Shown here: one piece after another, positions 53,511 to 64,000 of the stretch
How positions within the stretch are numbered: position 1 is the first letter of the stretch
Layout of the letters: each line of letters opens with the position of its first letter
NCBI GenBank assembly: GCA_008711295.1
Contig: VUYV01000331.1
Span: 728,390 to 792,389 of the forward strand
Direction: 5' to 3'
Source of the DNA: Anarhynchus alexandrinus
Taxonomy: Eukaryota > Chordata > Aves > Charadriiformes > Charadriidae
Length of the DNA stretch: 64,000 bases
Notes under the pieces: generated by a model
Seen by the model: the letters and a program-made list of their open reading frames with translations, nothing else
The model's database searches: none
Told to the model about the DNA's origin: nothing
Translations under genes and position numbers: made by a program

Positions 53511-56500
53511 TTCCTCCTTGTTTGTGTAGACGGCAGCGGGCTGGAGCGCGGCCTCGGAGGGCCGGTGCCAAAGCTGAGCTGTTCCAGGTCCCGTTTGACC
53601 CGACGGCCACCAGGTTCGGCCATCCCAACACACCACATCCACTCACTGCACAGCTCTGGGAATATCCCCCCAAAAAAACCCTTCCCTCTAAGAGAGGGTA
53701 GAAATACAGAATTGATTCTGACCCTGTCTTTTTCAGCAGCGGGAGGAAATCGGGGCATCAAAGCAGAGCTGCTTTTCTCCTTTGCTAACCATCGGCCCCC
53801 TCCTCGCTCCATCTCCGAGGGGATGGAGAAGCTGTTGCAGAACCTCTCCGGCTTTCCCAGGGAGCAGGACAAGGAGCTGCGGGCTGGAGCGGTTCCCTTT
53901 GGTCCCCAAAGCCCAGGGGCTGGCACCTGGGGGGGTTCACACTCGCACCGGCCATGTTTCACCCATCCCTGTCTCCCGGCAGAGGAACCCATCCCACCAC
54001 CCAGATGTGGACAGGGCGGGTGGAGAGTGGCCAGGCCGGACACGGCTGTCCCCACCACCCCGCCAGCCTTTGCCAGGACGAGAGGAAAGCTCAGTGCCCC
54101 CCCGCCGCAGCCCGGGCAGGGGACCCGGCTTCTTAGCGCAGGCACTGGAGGAGGAAAAAAGGAACTGGAACCAAACCCACACGCTGCTGGTTTATGGGAA
54201 TGGTTTGCGTTGACCACAGGAAATAACACACACACGTCCAGGCAGCGCTGCCCTGCCAGCCCCCGCGGGGCCGGTACACGGGGCAGGCGGGATGGGCAGA
54301 AGCCGCTGGGGTCACAGCCCCGCCGGCGGCCGAGGACGCGGCACCAGTGGCACCGGCGAGGAAAGGCGTAGGGGGAAGGCAGGAGGGATGCGCCGAGCCC
54401 AGTCCCACCGCTTCAGCAGTGCCCACGCATCCCTGGCCGTGGAGTGTCCCCGTTCCCATCTCGGAAAACACAACGCCAGAGCTGCCCTGGTGCTTTGCCG
54501 TCCCCTCTGCACCCACCGAAATTCAGCCATGCTTTTCCTGCGTGGCGGAGCCCCCACCCCCTCCCAGCACCGCCGTTCCGCAGCAAAGCCAGCGCGGTTC
54601 GAGCGCCGGGGTTCAGCATCACATCTGGCTCGGGCAGAGACATCTGCCACCACCCGGGGAGCGGCGTGGTCCCCAACCGTCCCCCATCAGTGCCGACCGC
54701 TCTGCAGCACTGCCATCTGGTTTTCCTTGGCCGGACCCGCCGCTCATGGGACCAGGGAGCTGATCCAAGTCACCGAGTGGCTGCACCGTCCCCAACTCGC
54801 AGGGAAAGTGGGAGACGAGAGCCGGGGGAGCGCGGGCCAACCTCCCTCCGGGCACACGGCCCCGTCCCGGGGCAGCGGGAGCGGATTGTGCAATAACACC
54901 CCGGTACCAGCCCAGCTTTGAAATGCAAAGGCAGAAAGATCTGTTACGTTGGGGTAGTGCTGTTGTGGTCTAAGGCAAACAAAGTACACAATATAAATTG
55001 GCTGCAATTGCTAATCAACGAGCAGATTCAGACCAAGAGGCATCTCGCATGTAAATCGGATTTACCACTAATTAAATGCACAAAGGAGATTTTTCCAGGC
55101 ATCCAAGGTTGCTTCTGCAGAGTCTGAACACCCACACGCGCACACACCCTGCACCTCTGCAAAAAAATGATGACTTTTTTTCTTTTTTTTTTTTTTGCGC
55201 ACAAAGCAGTTCCTCTCCGTGCGCGTGGATTGGGCAACGCTGCCGTTCCCATGCGCCTTTTCCCGCTCCCGCCACGGGCACGCGTGCTCTCGGGCTGCCC
55301 GGTGGCAGCACCCCGACCCCCCCCACCAGTTCTTGGGTCTCCCAGGTTTCATCCCCACGTCCGTCTCGGGGCGTCTGGGTGGGAACACAGAGTGATGGGA
55401 GAATTTCAGCCCGTTTCCAGGTTTGGTGGAGCTGGGTGAGGTCTTGAAGGTGTGAGGCTCCTGCGGGTTTTGGGAAAACAGCTGGTTTGAGGGAGAAGAC
55501 CCAAGAGGTCCCATGTCCCAGAGGGAACACTGAGGTCCAGCTGCTTTCTCCATCCGGTCAGTCAGCACAGGTACCACAAGGCACTTGTGCCAACAGCCGT
55601 AGGAGAAAGTCATCCTCTGGCATGAGGACACGTCACCGGTGATGCTCCATGAGCCAGACCAGGGATTGCTCTGCACTGGGTGCTGTGGGTCAGCACCTGA
55701 CCCAGTTGGTGTTTGCCATACACCAAAACAAGTGCTGGAGGGGCGTTAGGAGACCTGAGACTTTTTCTTCCCGACTGGCTTCAGGGCTACCATGAGCTGG
55801 TACTGGCCAGGAGCCGACCTGCTCCCAGCGCCCCGCTCCCAGCGCCCCACTCCCAGCACGAGGGCGGGCGGCAGTGGAGGAGGACGAGCGCCTCCGTGGC
55901 ACCCGCTCCGTGCTGCACTCGGGAGGCTGCCTGCAGCTAACCGGGACGATTTGGCAGAGGAAAGCTTGGGGTCAAGGAGCAATTCCCCGCGGCGTGCTGT
56001 CGTGGCGAGGCAGCCAGCCTGCAGGACAGAGCGGCGAGCGCGGCCCTTAATGGGTGGTGAATACAAATCATCTGTTCAACTTACCTGAAACTACGGTGAC
56101 TTCAGAGCGAGGAGGAGGAGGAGATGGTGGTGAAACCAGGCTGGCCTTTTCCTAGATCACCTCCTGGAGCGGTTTTACCGGCGGAGCCCCACGTCGCCGT
56201 TTCGCCGCCTGGACGGGCAGGATGGTGCAGTCGAGCCGGGAGGACGCGGGGAGAGGCAGCACAGCCCAGGACATCGCAACCTGCTCGCCCCGGCCACACG
56301 TGCAGAGCACGAACGCCAGCGGTGCCAGCGATGCTGAGCAGCCTGGGGCCACCAAAAATCCCATTGCCCCGGGGAGGGGGTGAGGAGGGGATGCAGACTC
56401 CCATTTCTTCAAGCCATGGGGTCGCCCCTGAGCATCACCCATGCTTGCAAGCAAGGCTTTAATCCGAGCTAGCCAGCGTGACTGTGAGCCATCATCGTGC

Positions 56501-56640
56501 CACAAGGCCATGGCCACACGCCGGCCCTCGCGCAGGACATGTTTGGGATGCGTTATAGCGGGGGTGGGAGCGGTGGGCAGCACGGCAACCAACGCTTCGA
56601 GGCCTGGAGCCGCGGACAGACATTCCTACTGCTTCTACGA
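53511..56640. other. Intergenic GC-rich region
   Basis: Unique sequence with no recognised gene or repeat. AT-richer around 54920-55080, where a RUNX-type TGTGGT is present at about 54964. T-rich run at 55176-55196. Confidence 0.55.
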
Positions 56641-57086
56641 GGATGATCCGAGGGCTGGAGCACCTCTCCTATGAGGAGAGGCTGAAAGAGTTGGGGCTGT
56701 TCAGCCTGGAGAAGAGAAGGCTCCGGGGAGATCTTATTGCGGCCTTCCAGTGCCTAAAGGGGGCCTACAGGAGAGCTGGGGAAGGACTTTTTACTGGGGC
56801 ATGGAGTGATAGGACGAGGGGGAATGGCTTCAAACTGGAAGAGGGCAGGTTTAGATTGAACATAAGGAAGAAGTTTTTCCCTGTGAGGGTGGTGAGGCAC
56901 TGGCACAGGTTGCCCAGAGAGGTTGTTGAGTCCCCATCCCTGGAGGTGTTCAAGGCCAGGCTGGACGTGGCCTTGGGCAACCTGGTCTGGTGGGAGGTGT
57001 CCCTGCCTATGGCAGGGGGGGTGGAACTCAGTGATCTTCAAGGTCCTTTCCAACCTAAACCATTCTATGATTCTATGATTCTTGGT
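56641..57086 (+). mobile_element. CR1 LINE 3' fragment (sense)
   Basis: From GATGATCCGAGGGCTGGAGC through GAGAGGCTGAAAGAGTTGGG, GGAATGGCTTCAAACTGGAA and GCCAGGCTGGACGTGGCCTT to the 3' tail CATTCTATGATTCTATGATT. 5'-truncated, with the last part of the ORF2 protein still in an open frame (56643-57122) and the typical ATTCTATG tail repeats. Well preserved, so relatively recent. It is nearly the mirror image of the copy at 40917-41429. Confidence 0.95.
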
Positions 57087-57089
57087 GCA

Positions 57090-60000
57090 GCAGAGCCCCG
57101 TGTACGTGCCACGTGCAATTAGGGGAACGATCAAACCTTATGTCAAGGCGGCGGGAGGATGAAAATCTCCGAATCGAGAGCAGCGCTGAGGCTGGAGAGG
57201 CTCCGGCAGAGAGTCTGCACACCCGTGGAGGGGGAGTTTTTCCCCATGGAGCAGTTGAACGGTGAAAGCAGCATCGGGGCTGAGGAGGGGGGAAGGTTGC
57301 GAGCGTGGCCGGATGCGCTCAGGGGGACGCCGGCAGTGACCAGGCCCCAGGCAGCGCCTGGCAGCTTCTTGTCCGCGATGGTGGAGCGGTGAGGGGAGGG
57401 CTGAGCTCGACCCGCTGCTCCTCGCGCTCTGCCCTCAGCGCCTGCGCTGCCCCTGTGCCGCAGCAGAGCGGGGAGATGGCACTGGGCTCCCCCCCAAAAC
57501 CTCACCTGCAGGCTGTCCCCCCACCCCTGGCACAGCTCACCCACAGCTCCTTCCCCCGCCATGGGGGCGGCCGAGGGGAGATGGCAGCACCTGCAAACCA
57601 TCCCCTTCCACCTCCTGCCAGCACACCCAGCCCCCGGCCGCTCCATCCATCCCCAAACCCCAATTCTCCCCTTTGCCACGGGGGCTGCTCGCCGCCTTCC
57701 CGCACGGCCCGGCCACGCAACGCCCGGGATGCGCCCAGGGGACGCGCACGGAGCCCCGGGGGTGTTTCTGGAGAGGGGCAGGGGGACGCACAGCCCCTGC
57801 GCGGCGCTGCCGGGGCTCAGGGGGACGGCTGCAGGACTCGTCCCACGCCACGCGGTGACGGCGAGGGGCTGGAGGGACAGTCGGGCACTTCACAGCCGGG
57901 TTCCAGACACCCCCCCCCAGCCTGAGGGAGATGGCGGGGACGGCCAGGCGGCAGACACAGCCGCGTTTCACAACTGCAAATGGCTCGTGCTCCCCCCCCT
58001 CCCCGCCACCACCCACATTCGGGGTGTGTTTGAAATATCTAGATGTCGACTTTGTATCTCCTCCTCATCTCCAGTTGAAGCATTCCTTCTTGTTTACTGG
58101 TCCTCTCCCAGTCACAGGATCCCAGTCGCGCGAAGGAGCCTTCATTTCCTAGGGACATCTTGCACTCATTAGGACATGTTGTTATTGACTTACAAGGCTG
58201 CTAATTCTCAAGGTCCAATTTAGCCCTCAAAACCACTAACATGTGTGCTGGGGAGTTGCTACATCGCTGCTATCAGCCAAGTGTGCGCCAGCGGGGCGAA
58301 GCCGGGCGCAAAGGAAGCCCCGATGGAAAGCCACCTTCTCCATCACCGTGGTGGGGTGGAGGTTTGGGTCCCTTCTGCTGGGGCTCGGGAGCTCCAACGC
58401 CAAAGGGCAGCTGCATCTGGGGCAGCGATGGCTCTGCAGGAGACACGGTGTGCAGAGGAGCTCAATATTTGTGCAATACAAGAGTAGATGAAGAGCCAGG
58501 GAGAGGCTGTGGGGTGATGGGGACACCCGGTCCCCCACTCCGGCACTGCTATGGGGCCACGGGAACAGCCCACGTGGTGGCAGGCACAGGAGAGACGCAG
58601 GCAACCCACCCCCCCCCCCAAATTAAAAGCAGAGTGTGAACCTCCGGGGTGGGAGGACAAACCCCGGCTCCTGGGGCCGATCCGCCCGCGAGCTCCGCGC
58701 CACGAGACAGCGCCGTCAGACGCCGCCTTAAGAGCGAATTCAAGTGGTTTGAGAAGTTGCCTCAGCCACGGATAAACTGCCACGACTGACCACAGATGGG
58801 TTCCTTGCTGGGGCCCGGCGTTAAGGCAAACAGGTTTGCTTAACTCCCCATCTCGGGGTATTTCTCCCAACCTCTGGTACCCGGGGAGCCAACGGGGAGG
58901 GGCAGGTTCCCGAATTGCCTCCTAGCAGCCCCGCTGACTATATATAGTGAGCCCGAGCTCTTAAGTTAAGCCCCCGGGGGCACTGACTCACCCAGAGAGG
59001 TGGATGAAAGTGGGGTGGCTGAAGCAATTACAGCCCCCAGCTGCCTGCCCCACCCCGGCCGGGAAGCTGCAGCCCCCACAGCGGCCATGGCTGAACCACA
59101 CTTGAAGCAACGCCTGAACCGCGCGTGTTTACGGGCTGGTGAATGAAAGCGGCGCTGGGATCCTCCGCCGAGCCAGCCCGGGAACCGCCGGACCCACAGG
59201 CTCCACGGCGCGACGGCTGGCTGATTGCGCCGGCGAGGCCGGCGGGGTTTGCAGCCCCCGGGGAGCACCAGTGAGGCCGGCGGGGATGCAGCCGATGCAC
59301 CTGCAGAAGAACCGCTCTTGGGGAAAAAAAAAAAAGACCTCTTGACTGTACAAAATGGGGGTCACAGCCCCGAGATGACTTTTTCTTTGGCCAACAAGAA
59401 GCTGAGACCTGATATAAAGCTAAAGGAAAAAGTTGTGAGACTGAACCTACAGCCTCTGGTCCATCACTGAGCTGGTACAACCACATCCCCACTCACCACC
59501 TTCCCTTCCTTCCCCCAGTTTTTGCAGGTTGGGATGGCGCCGCCAGGCAGGATCCCCTCCCCTGGGTGGCTGTAGCCTGGTGTGGGACCAGGAGGTGGGT
59601 CCTCCCAGCATGGGGGTATCGGGGGGTTACACCACGCGGCTGGAAGTCCTTCAGAGAGGGATGGCAAACGTGCTTCTCCAAGGTTGAGGTGCTGCGAAGG
59701 TCTCCTTTGGGGTCAGCTGGAGAAGGAGAGCCAGGAGCAGAGCTCCCGAAATACATTCAGCTCTGCGGAGGCGGTTTTGGGTGCCAGCTGGCTGCGTGTC
59801 TGGGGATGGTGCCTGGTGCGGGGCCGATGGCAGCATCTCCTGCTGCGGGCTGGCTCCGACGGTCCTCGTTTCCAAGCTGAGCCTGTCCCAGCACACATCA
59901 GTCGAGCAAAACCCGTACGATTATCGCTGCCTTTCCAGGCAGTTCCTCGAGCGGAGCAGAGGAGTGATGGCAGCCAGGAATTGCGTTAGACCCCCCCGAG

Positions 60001-60816
60001 GTGTTTACACAAGGCACGGAAGCAGGAATGCTGCCTGGCTGTATAAATATCTTCACGCACACAGAGGAGCTGCTCCAGTCGCTCAAGCACAGAGATAACA
60101 GCTCCACCATGGGCCCAAATTGCCACGTTAACGAGAAAAGTCATGGGATTTGCATCCTGAGGTGAAGCTGCCATGCAAACTAGCGCTCCATGAAGAAGCG
60201 AAGGGGATGGAGGCAAGCGCCTACCAGGAAACAGCAGAAGATCGTTAGCACCCAGCGGGCTACCGCATCCCCAGGGCACGGTGCAGAACCAGGAGGTGCT
60301 CCTGGCCTGCAAGGAGTCAAGATGTCTTCACGTGCTGCTACACCCAACTAACCCACCCTGGCTGGAGGTGATATGACTCCATCGCTGCTGCGAGCAGTGC
60401 TTCGGACAGCACGTTCTCGGGCAGCGAGGTGAGCAGGACCACCCTGCTTCAAGCACGCTGCACCCTGGGGACGGGCTCCTTGGACAGCAAGGCTGATGGA
60501 AGCTGCTGGGGTGCTGGGGTCCCTTCGGCAATCAAACTCCTCAAGTGCTTTAGGAAGGGCCCAGAGCACCTAAAAGAGCCCATTGCCCCTATAAGAGCCC
60601 GTTGCCAGGACCAAGTCCCAGGAAACCCAGCCTTGGGCTCCTCTGAAAAATTGATTCTCGGGTCACGTCTAAGAGGGACTTGATTTCGTTACCATATATT
60701 TAAAAATGCAGATGAAGGAGAGCCTGGGCAGGACAGGTAGACCTTGCTACAGGCGAGCATAAGGCAACCTGTAATTAAAAGGTTCAACTTATTCTTCCCA
60801 GGTTCAGGTCATCACT
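57090..60816. other. Intergenic region
   Basis: GC-rich without a recognisable gene. AT-richer unique sequence at 58020-58250 (possible conserved element). CTATATATAG at about 58938-58947 is a TATA-like palindrome without other promoter signs. An octamer ATTTGCAT is at 60148-60155. Confidence 0.5.
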
Positions 60817-60817
60817 T

Positions 60818-61082
60818 AGAACCACAGAATGGTTTGGGTTGGAAGGGACCTTAAAGCTCATCCAGTGCCACCCCCCTGCCCTGGGCAGGGACACCTCCCA
60901 CCAGCCCAGGTTGCTCCAAGCCCCGTCCAACCTGGCCTTGAACACCTCCAGGGATGGGGCAGCCACAGCTTCTCGGGGCAACCCAGGACAGTGTCCCACC
61001 ACCCTCACGGTCAAGAACTTCTCCCTAATATCTAATCTAAATCTCCCCTCTTCCAGTTTAAAACCATTCCCCCTCATCCTTT
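60818..61082 (-). mobile_element. CR1 LINE 3' fragment (antisense)
   Basis: ACCACAGAATGGTTTGGGTT, AGGGACACCTCCCACCAGCC, CCTTGAACACCTCCAGGGAT and CTTCTCCCTAATATCTAATC identify reversed CR1 3' sequence. It belongs to a subfamily different from the 40917 copy (ACAGAATGGTTTGGGTTGG start) and is cut off at CATTCCCCCTCATCC. Confidence 0.92.
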
Positions 61083-63046
61083 TATTTACTTAACTGCCCG
61101 TCTGAGGCCTTTGTCCTCAGAAGAAGCTGACCCCGACCACTGCTCTTGGAATGGTTGTTCAGTCACAAGTGACATTGGATGTGAACCACCTGCTGATTAA
61201 CGCCAGGATGGGCCATGCCACCACAGGGCTGCTGACCTTAAAGGATGGGATTCAGCCAGGTTCAATAACCAAAAAAGTCCCTTTTGGCACTAAAAATCTC
61301 CATCTCACTGCTGGAAAAGCAACCCCGAGGGTCTTCAACCACCGCGTGCCTCCAAACGCTGCGCGCAGAGGCTGAGCTGGTCACGCAGTGATGTGTGTCG
61401 TCAGAGGGCCACGAGAGACGGGAGATGGTCTTCCCAACGCACCGCCATCCCTGGAGAAAGCTGAACAGCACCAAATTGTTTTAAGGCCTTAAAACAGCAG
61501 CTGAAAAAATCCAAGTGGATCGTTTCCTACTGGACATATTTGGGAAAGTATTTATTTTATATCTCGTGAAAAAAATTCCAGGATGTAAGTGAGAAGCCAA
61601 GAAAGAAAAAAAAAAAGAGGGGGGGGGGAAGAAAGAAAACAAATTTGAACCGGGAATGTTTTACGTGCGGTATTAAATCTCCAGCACACAATGAATCATG
61701 CAGTTCTTGGTCTAACAAGGAGGACTCCAGAAAGTCTGTAGTATGAAGGAGTCACTGGAGACTCTAAGAAATATGGCAAGCTTGGTCCAAAGTGCACAAA
61801 AGAAGGGTTTTTTTAGTAAAGGAAAAAGGAAAGAAAAGAAAAAACTAATGGTAAGGAAAAAAAAAAAAACCACCTCTGAAATTACAGTCCTACAACAGCT
61901 TCATTTGTATAATCCTTCTCATACCCAGAAGCTGTTTTGCAGCGCCCAACGAGACCAGAAATAGATGACAAAGTGCAACAAAAGCAATATGTAGTTGAAC
62001 TTTTGTTCCAGATCCAAAGCGCGTGTTTACGGTGGGGCGAGCGCAGAGGCGAGCGGAGGCGCTGGCACAGGCGAGAGTGTGCACCCAAATCACGGGGAAA
62101 GAGGACTGGAGCCCAAGGAGCCGCCGAACCTGTTCCCTGGCCCGCGGCACGCTGCTGTTTACGCAGACAAACATCTGTCTGGAGCGCTTTAACACGTCCT
62201 TCACCCCCGGTGGTGGCGGTTCCCCAGCCTGCCCAGACGATGACAGGGGGAGATTTTTCCTAAAATCTAACCTGAATCCGCACCTTTTGTTCCCGCCCCC
62301 CCACCACCACCAACAGCAGTTCCCCTCCGCAGCTCCCACCTGCACGGGGAGATCCGTGCCTCTTCCCGGGCCCTGTTTCTCCACACAACGTGCCCTTTCC
62401 CTTCCCGCCCCCTGCTCCGGGCTCCCCATCTCTCCTCTCTGCTACGAAATTCCAGAAATAGCCACTTACCTCTGAGGGTTGACCTCGCAGCCTCCAGCCC
62501 CGACTTCCCGGCTTGGGGCAGACGCGCACGGGAGAGGAGAGCACGAGGTGGTGCAGAAGCAGCCGGAGGGGACCCCGGGGAAAGCCTCCTCTCGCCCCAA
62601 GCTCCGGCACAGCCTCTCCCGTCTCTTCCCGTGCTCGGTTTGAGCTGGGCAAGGCAGGAGCCACCTTCCTCTCTTTAGGGCTGGAGATCCCAACGGATGG
62701 GTCTGGAGGAAAATCCAGTACGGTTGTGAGATTGATTTGGGTCTGGAGAGAGGGTACGTGCATTCAGCCCAAAGCTCTCCAAGATCTAAGGTGCTTTGAG
62801 AGCTCCAGCGACAATGCCAAGCACGCACGAGGGCAGAGCGGCCTCCAGCACTCGCGAAGCCAGCAGAAACCAGCACGGAGGAGAGGCCACCATGGCAGCA
62901 GCAGCCCCAAGACCCTCGACCACGGTTCCACCAAGGCTCCCCACTGTCCTACAGGGATGTTGCTTTATCTGCCACCCAAACGCAGCTACTCCTGTGCCAT
63001 GGCAAAGCAACGCCTTCCCATTCCTGAGGTGGGAAGCAGAGTCATG
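61083..63046. other. Intergenic region
   Basis: No gene recognised. A-rich stretches at 61600-61640 and 61810-61870. Perfect 20-bp palindrome at 61477-61496. GC-rich unique sequence afterwards. Confidence 0.55.
61477..61496. repeat. 20-bp perfect palindrome
   Basis: TGTTTTAAGGCCTTAAAACA equals its own reverse complement, with no spacer. Confidence 0.95.
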
Positions 63047-63110
63047 TACATCGGGGGTTGGACTAGATGACCTTTAAAGGTCCCTTCCAACCCAAATTAT
63101 TGTATGATCT
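63047..63110 (+). mobile_element. CR1 3' tail fragment (sense)
   Basis: GGGGTTGGACTAGATGACCT, TTAAAGGTCCCTTCCAACCC and ATTATTGTATGATC are the last 60 or so bases of a CR1 copy; the rest of the element is missing. Confidence 0.85.
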
Positions 63111-63171
63111 CCAAACCTGCCCAGACTACTGCCACCCGGCTCAGGAGCTGGCTGCCCTTTTCACACAGGAT

Positions 63172-63430
63172 CCCAGACTGGTGAGGGTCGGAAGGACCCT
63201 CTGGAGCTCCCCCAGTGCCACCCCCTGCCAGAGCAGGGGCACCTCCAGCAGTGGCACAGGACGGCGTCCAGGCGGGTTTGGAATGGCTCCAGAGTGGGAG
63301 ACTCCCCCACCTCTCTGGGCAGCCTGTGCCAGTGCTCTGCCACCCACACAGGAGAGAAGTTCCTCCTCAGGTTGAGATGGAACTTCCTATGCTCACGTTT
63401 GTGCCCATTACCTCTTGTCCTATCACTCTG
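63172..63430 (-). mobile_element. CR1 LINE 3' fragment (antisense, older)
   Basis: GGTCGGAAGGACCCTCTGGA, GAGCAGGGGCACCTCCAGCA, CACCTCTCTGGGCAGCCTGT and AAGTTCCTCCTCAGGTTGAG are reversed CR1 3' sequence, ending at CTCTTGTCCTATCACT. The body on the minus strand retains a broken piece of the ORF2 end. Confidence 0.9.
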
Positions 63431-64000
63431 CCCTCCAGAACAAAGCCGTGGGATGCGCAACAGCAGCGGGCAGCCATGTGCCTTGCAAAGAGCGATCCCT
63501 CCGGCCAGGGCCTGCGCACGTGCCGGGGGGGCTCATTTCCCTTCATGACCCGGACAAGGGGCCACCAAACTCCACCAGGAGCTTGCCCACACCTCGGCTG
63601 GCCGGGGCGGGCCCAAAAACCTCCGGCCTCCCTCCATCGAAAGGAGCAACGTCGACAGAGGAATGTCTCGCCTTGCCCAGTCGCACCGAGCTCCAACCGG
63701 AGCGATTAATCTTTATAACATGTGGAAGGAGGAATGCGCAAGTCAGCGAGCGGGGCAGGTGGGGGAGTCGCCGGGAAGGATGGAGGAGGGGGGTGCTGCT
63801 GGTTTGGGGGTTTTTTTTTTGGGTAGAACAACGGGCTGCCGGAAGCAAAAGATCAACCTGTTGGCTTTGGCTTGGCCCGGCCGTGGGTCTGGCGCTTCAC
63901 AGGCAGCGAAACCCTCTGTGGTTTTGCTGCATTACCGCCACGGCAGCGCCTTGCCGGGGAGCTCGCTCGCTTCTGGAAGCAACTTTGATGCAGGATGAAT
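63431..64000. other. Intergenic region at the right edge
   Basis: GC-rich unique sequence with a T-run at 63811-63820. Nothing recognisable. Confidence 0.5.

Noticed and set aside
56643..57122. 159-codon open frame as a host gene
   Set aside because: It is the remaining C-terminal end of the CR1 ORF2 protein in a 5'-truncated LINE.
58930..58975. TATA-box promoter at CTATATATAG
   Set aside because: The palindromic AT word has no initiator, CpG island or downstream exon to support it.
39530..64000. CLIC4 exons on the minus strand, expected from human synteny
   Set aside because: No frame on the minus strand resembles the CLIC4 C-terminus; the gene probably lies beyond the right edge.

Overview
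This window is vertebrate nuclear DNA, almost certainly from a bird. It is GC-rich with long introns, it carries several CR1 LINE fragments (the dominant bird retrotransposon; at least one ends in the typical ATTCTATG-type tail), and it holds short minisatellites of the kind common on avian microchromosomes. Small N gaps sit beside homopolymer runs, so this is a draft or lightly polished assembly. Nothing in it is bacterial: nearly all long open frames are chance products of GC-rich DNA.

The only protein-coding gene I can support is RUNX3, on the + strand, entered part-way through. Four coding exons are visible: 195-351 and 5211-5315 (second and third parts of the Runt DNA-binding domain), 23345-23509 (end of the Runt domain, nuclear-localisation segment, start of the transactivation region) and 35757-36278/80 (C-terminal region with the PPxY motif and terminal VWRPY). 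Their splice phases join without a break into 316 residues plus stop. The first Runt exon, both promoters and the N-terminus lie to the left of the window. A 3'UTR of about 3.2 kb runs to a poly(A) signal at 39504-39509. It contains a near-identical 108-bp tandem duplication around a single N, which is probably an assembly artefact.

The introns hold the most interesting non-coding material. There is a 320-bp motif cluster (RUNX, GATA, ETS, E-box, AP-1) at 15660-15985 and an ETS/RUNX/NF-kB-like cluster at 8976-9016. AT-rich islands (1280-1700, 19780-20560, 22480-22590, 24640-24780, 31090-31340) stand out from their GC-rich surroundings and look like conserved non-coding elements. A very dense CpG island at 32318-32680, with a CTCF-like site and a YY1-like ATG context, directly follows a 31-34 bp minisatellite and an 82-base gap. 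MIR-type SINE fossils and one old CR1 copy are also present.

From about 39.5 kb to the right end I find no recognisable coding gene. This intergenic part holds a CR1 copy inserted in a 17-bp tandem repeat, a candidate terminal exon of an unannotated transcript (41977-42060), an eight-copy 34-bp minisatellite (47274-47545), a MIR fossil, four further CR1 pieces and a 20-bp perfect palindrome. From known synteny (RUNX3 and CLIC4 face each other in human), CLIC4 would be expected further right on the minus strand, but none of its exons is visible here. I found no clear novel biological system; the best leads are regulatory.
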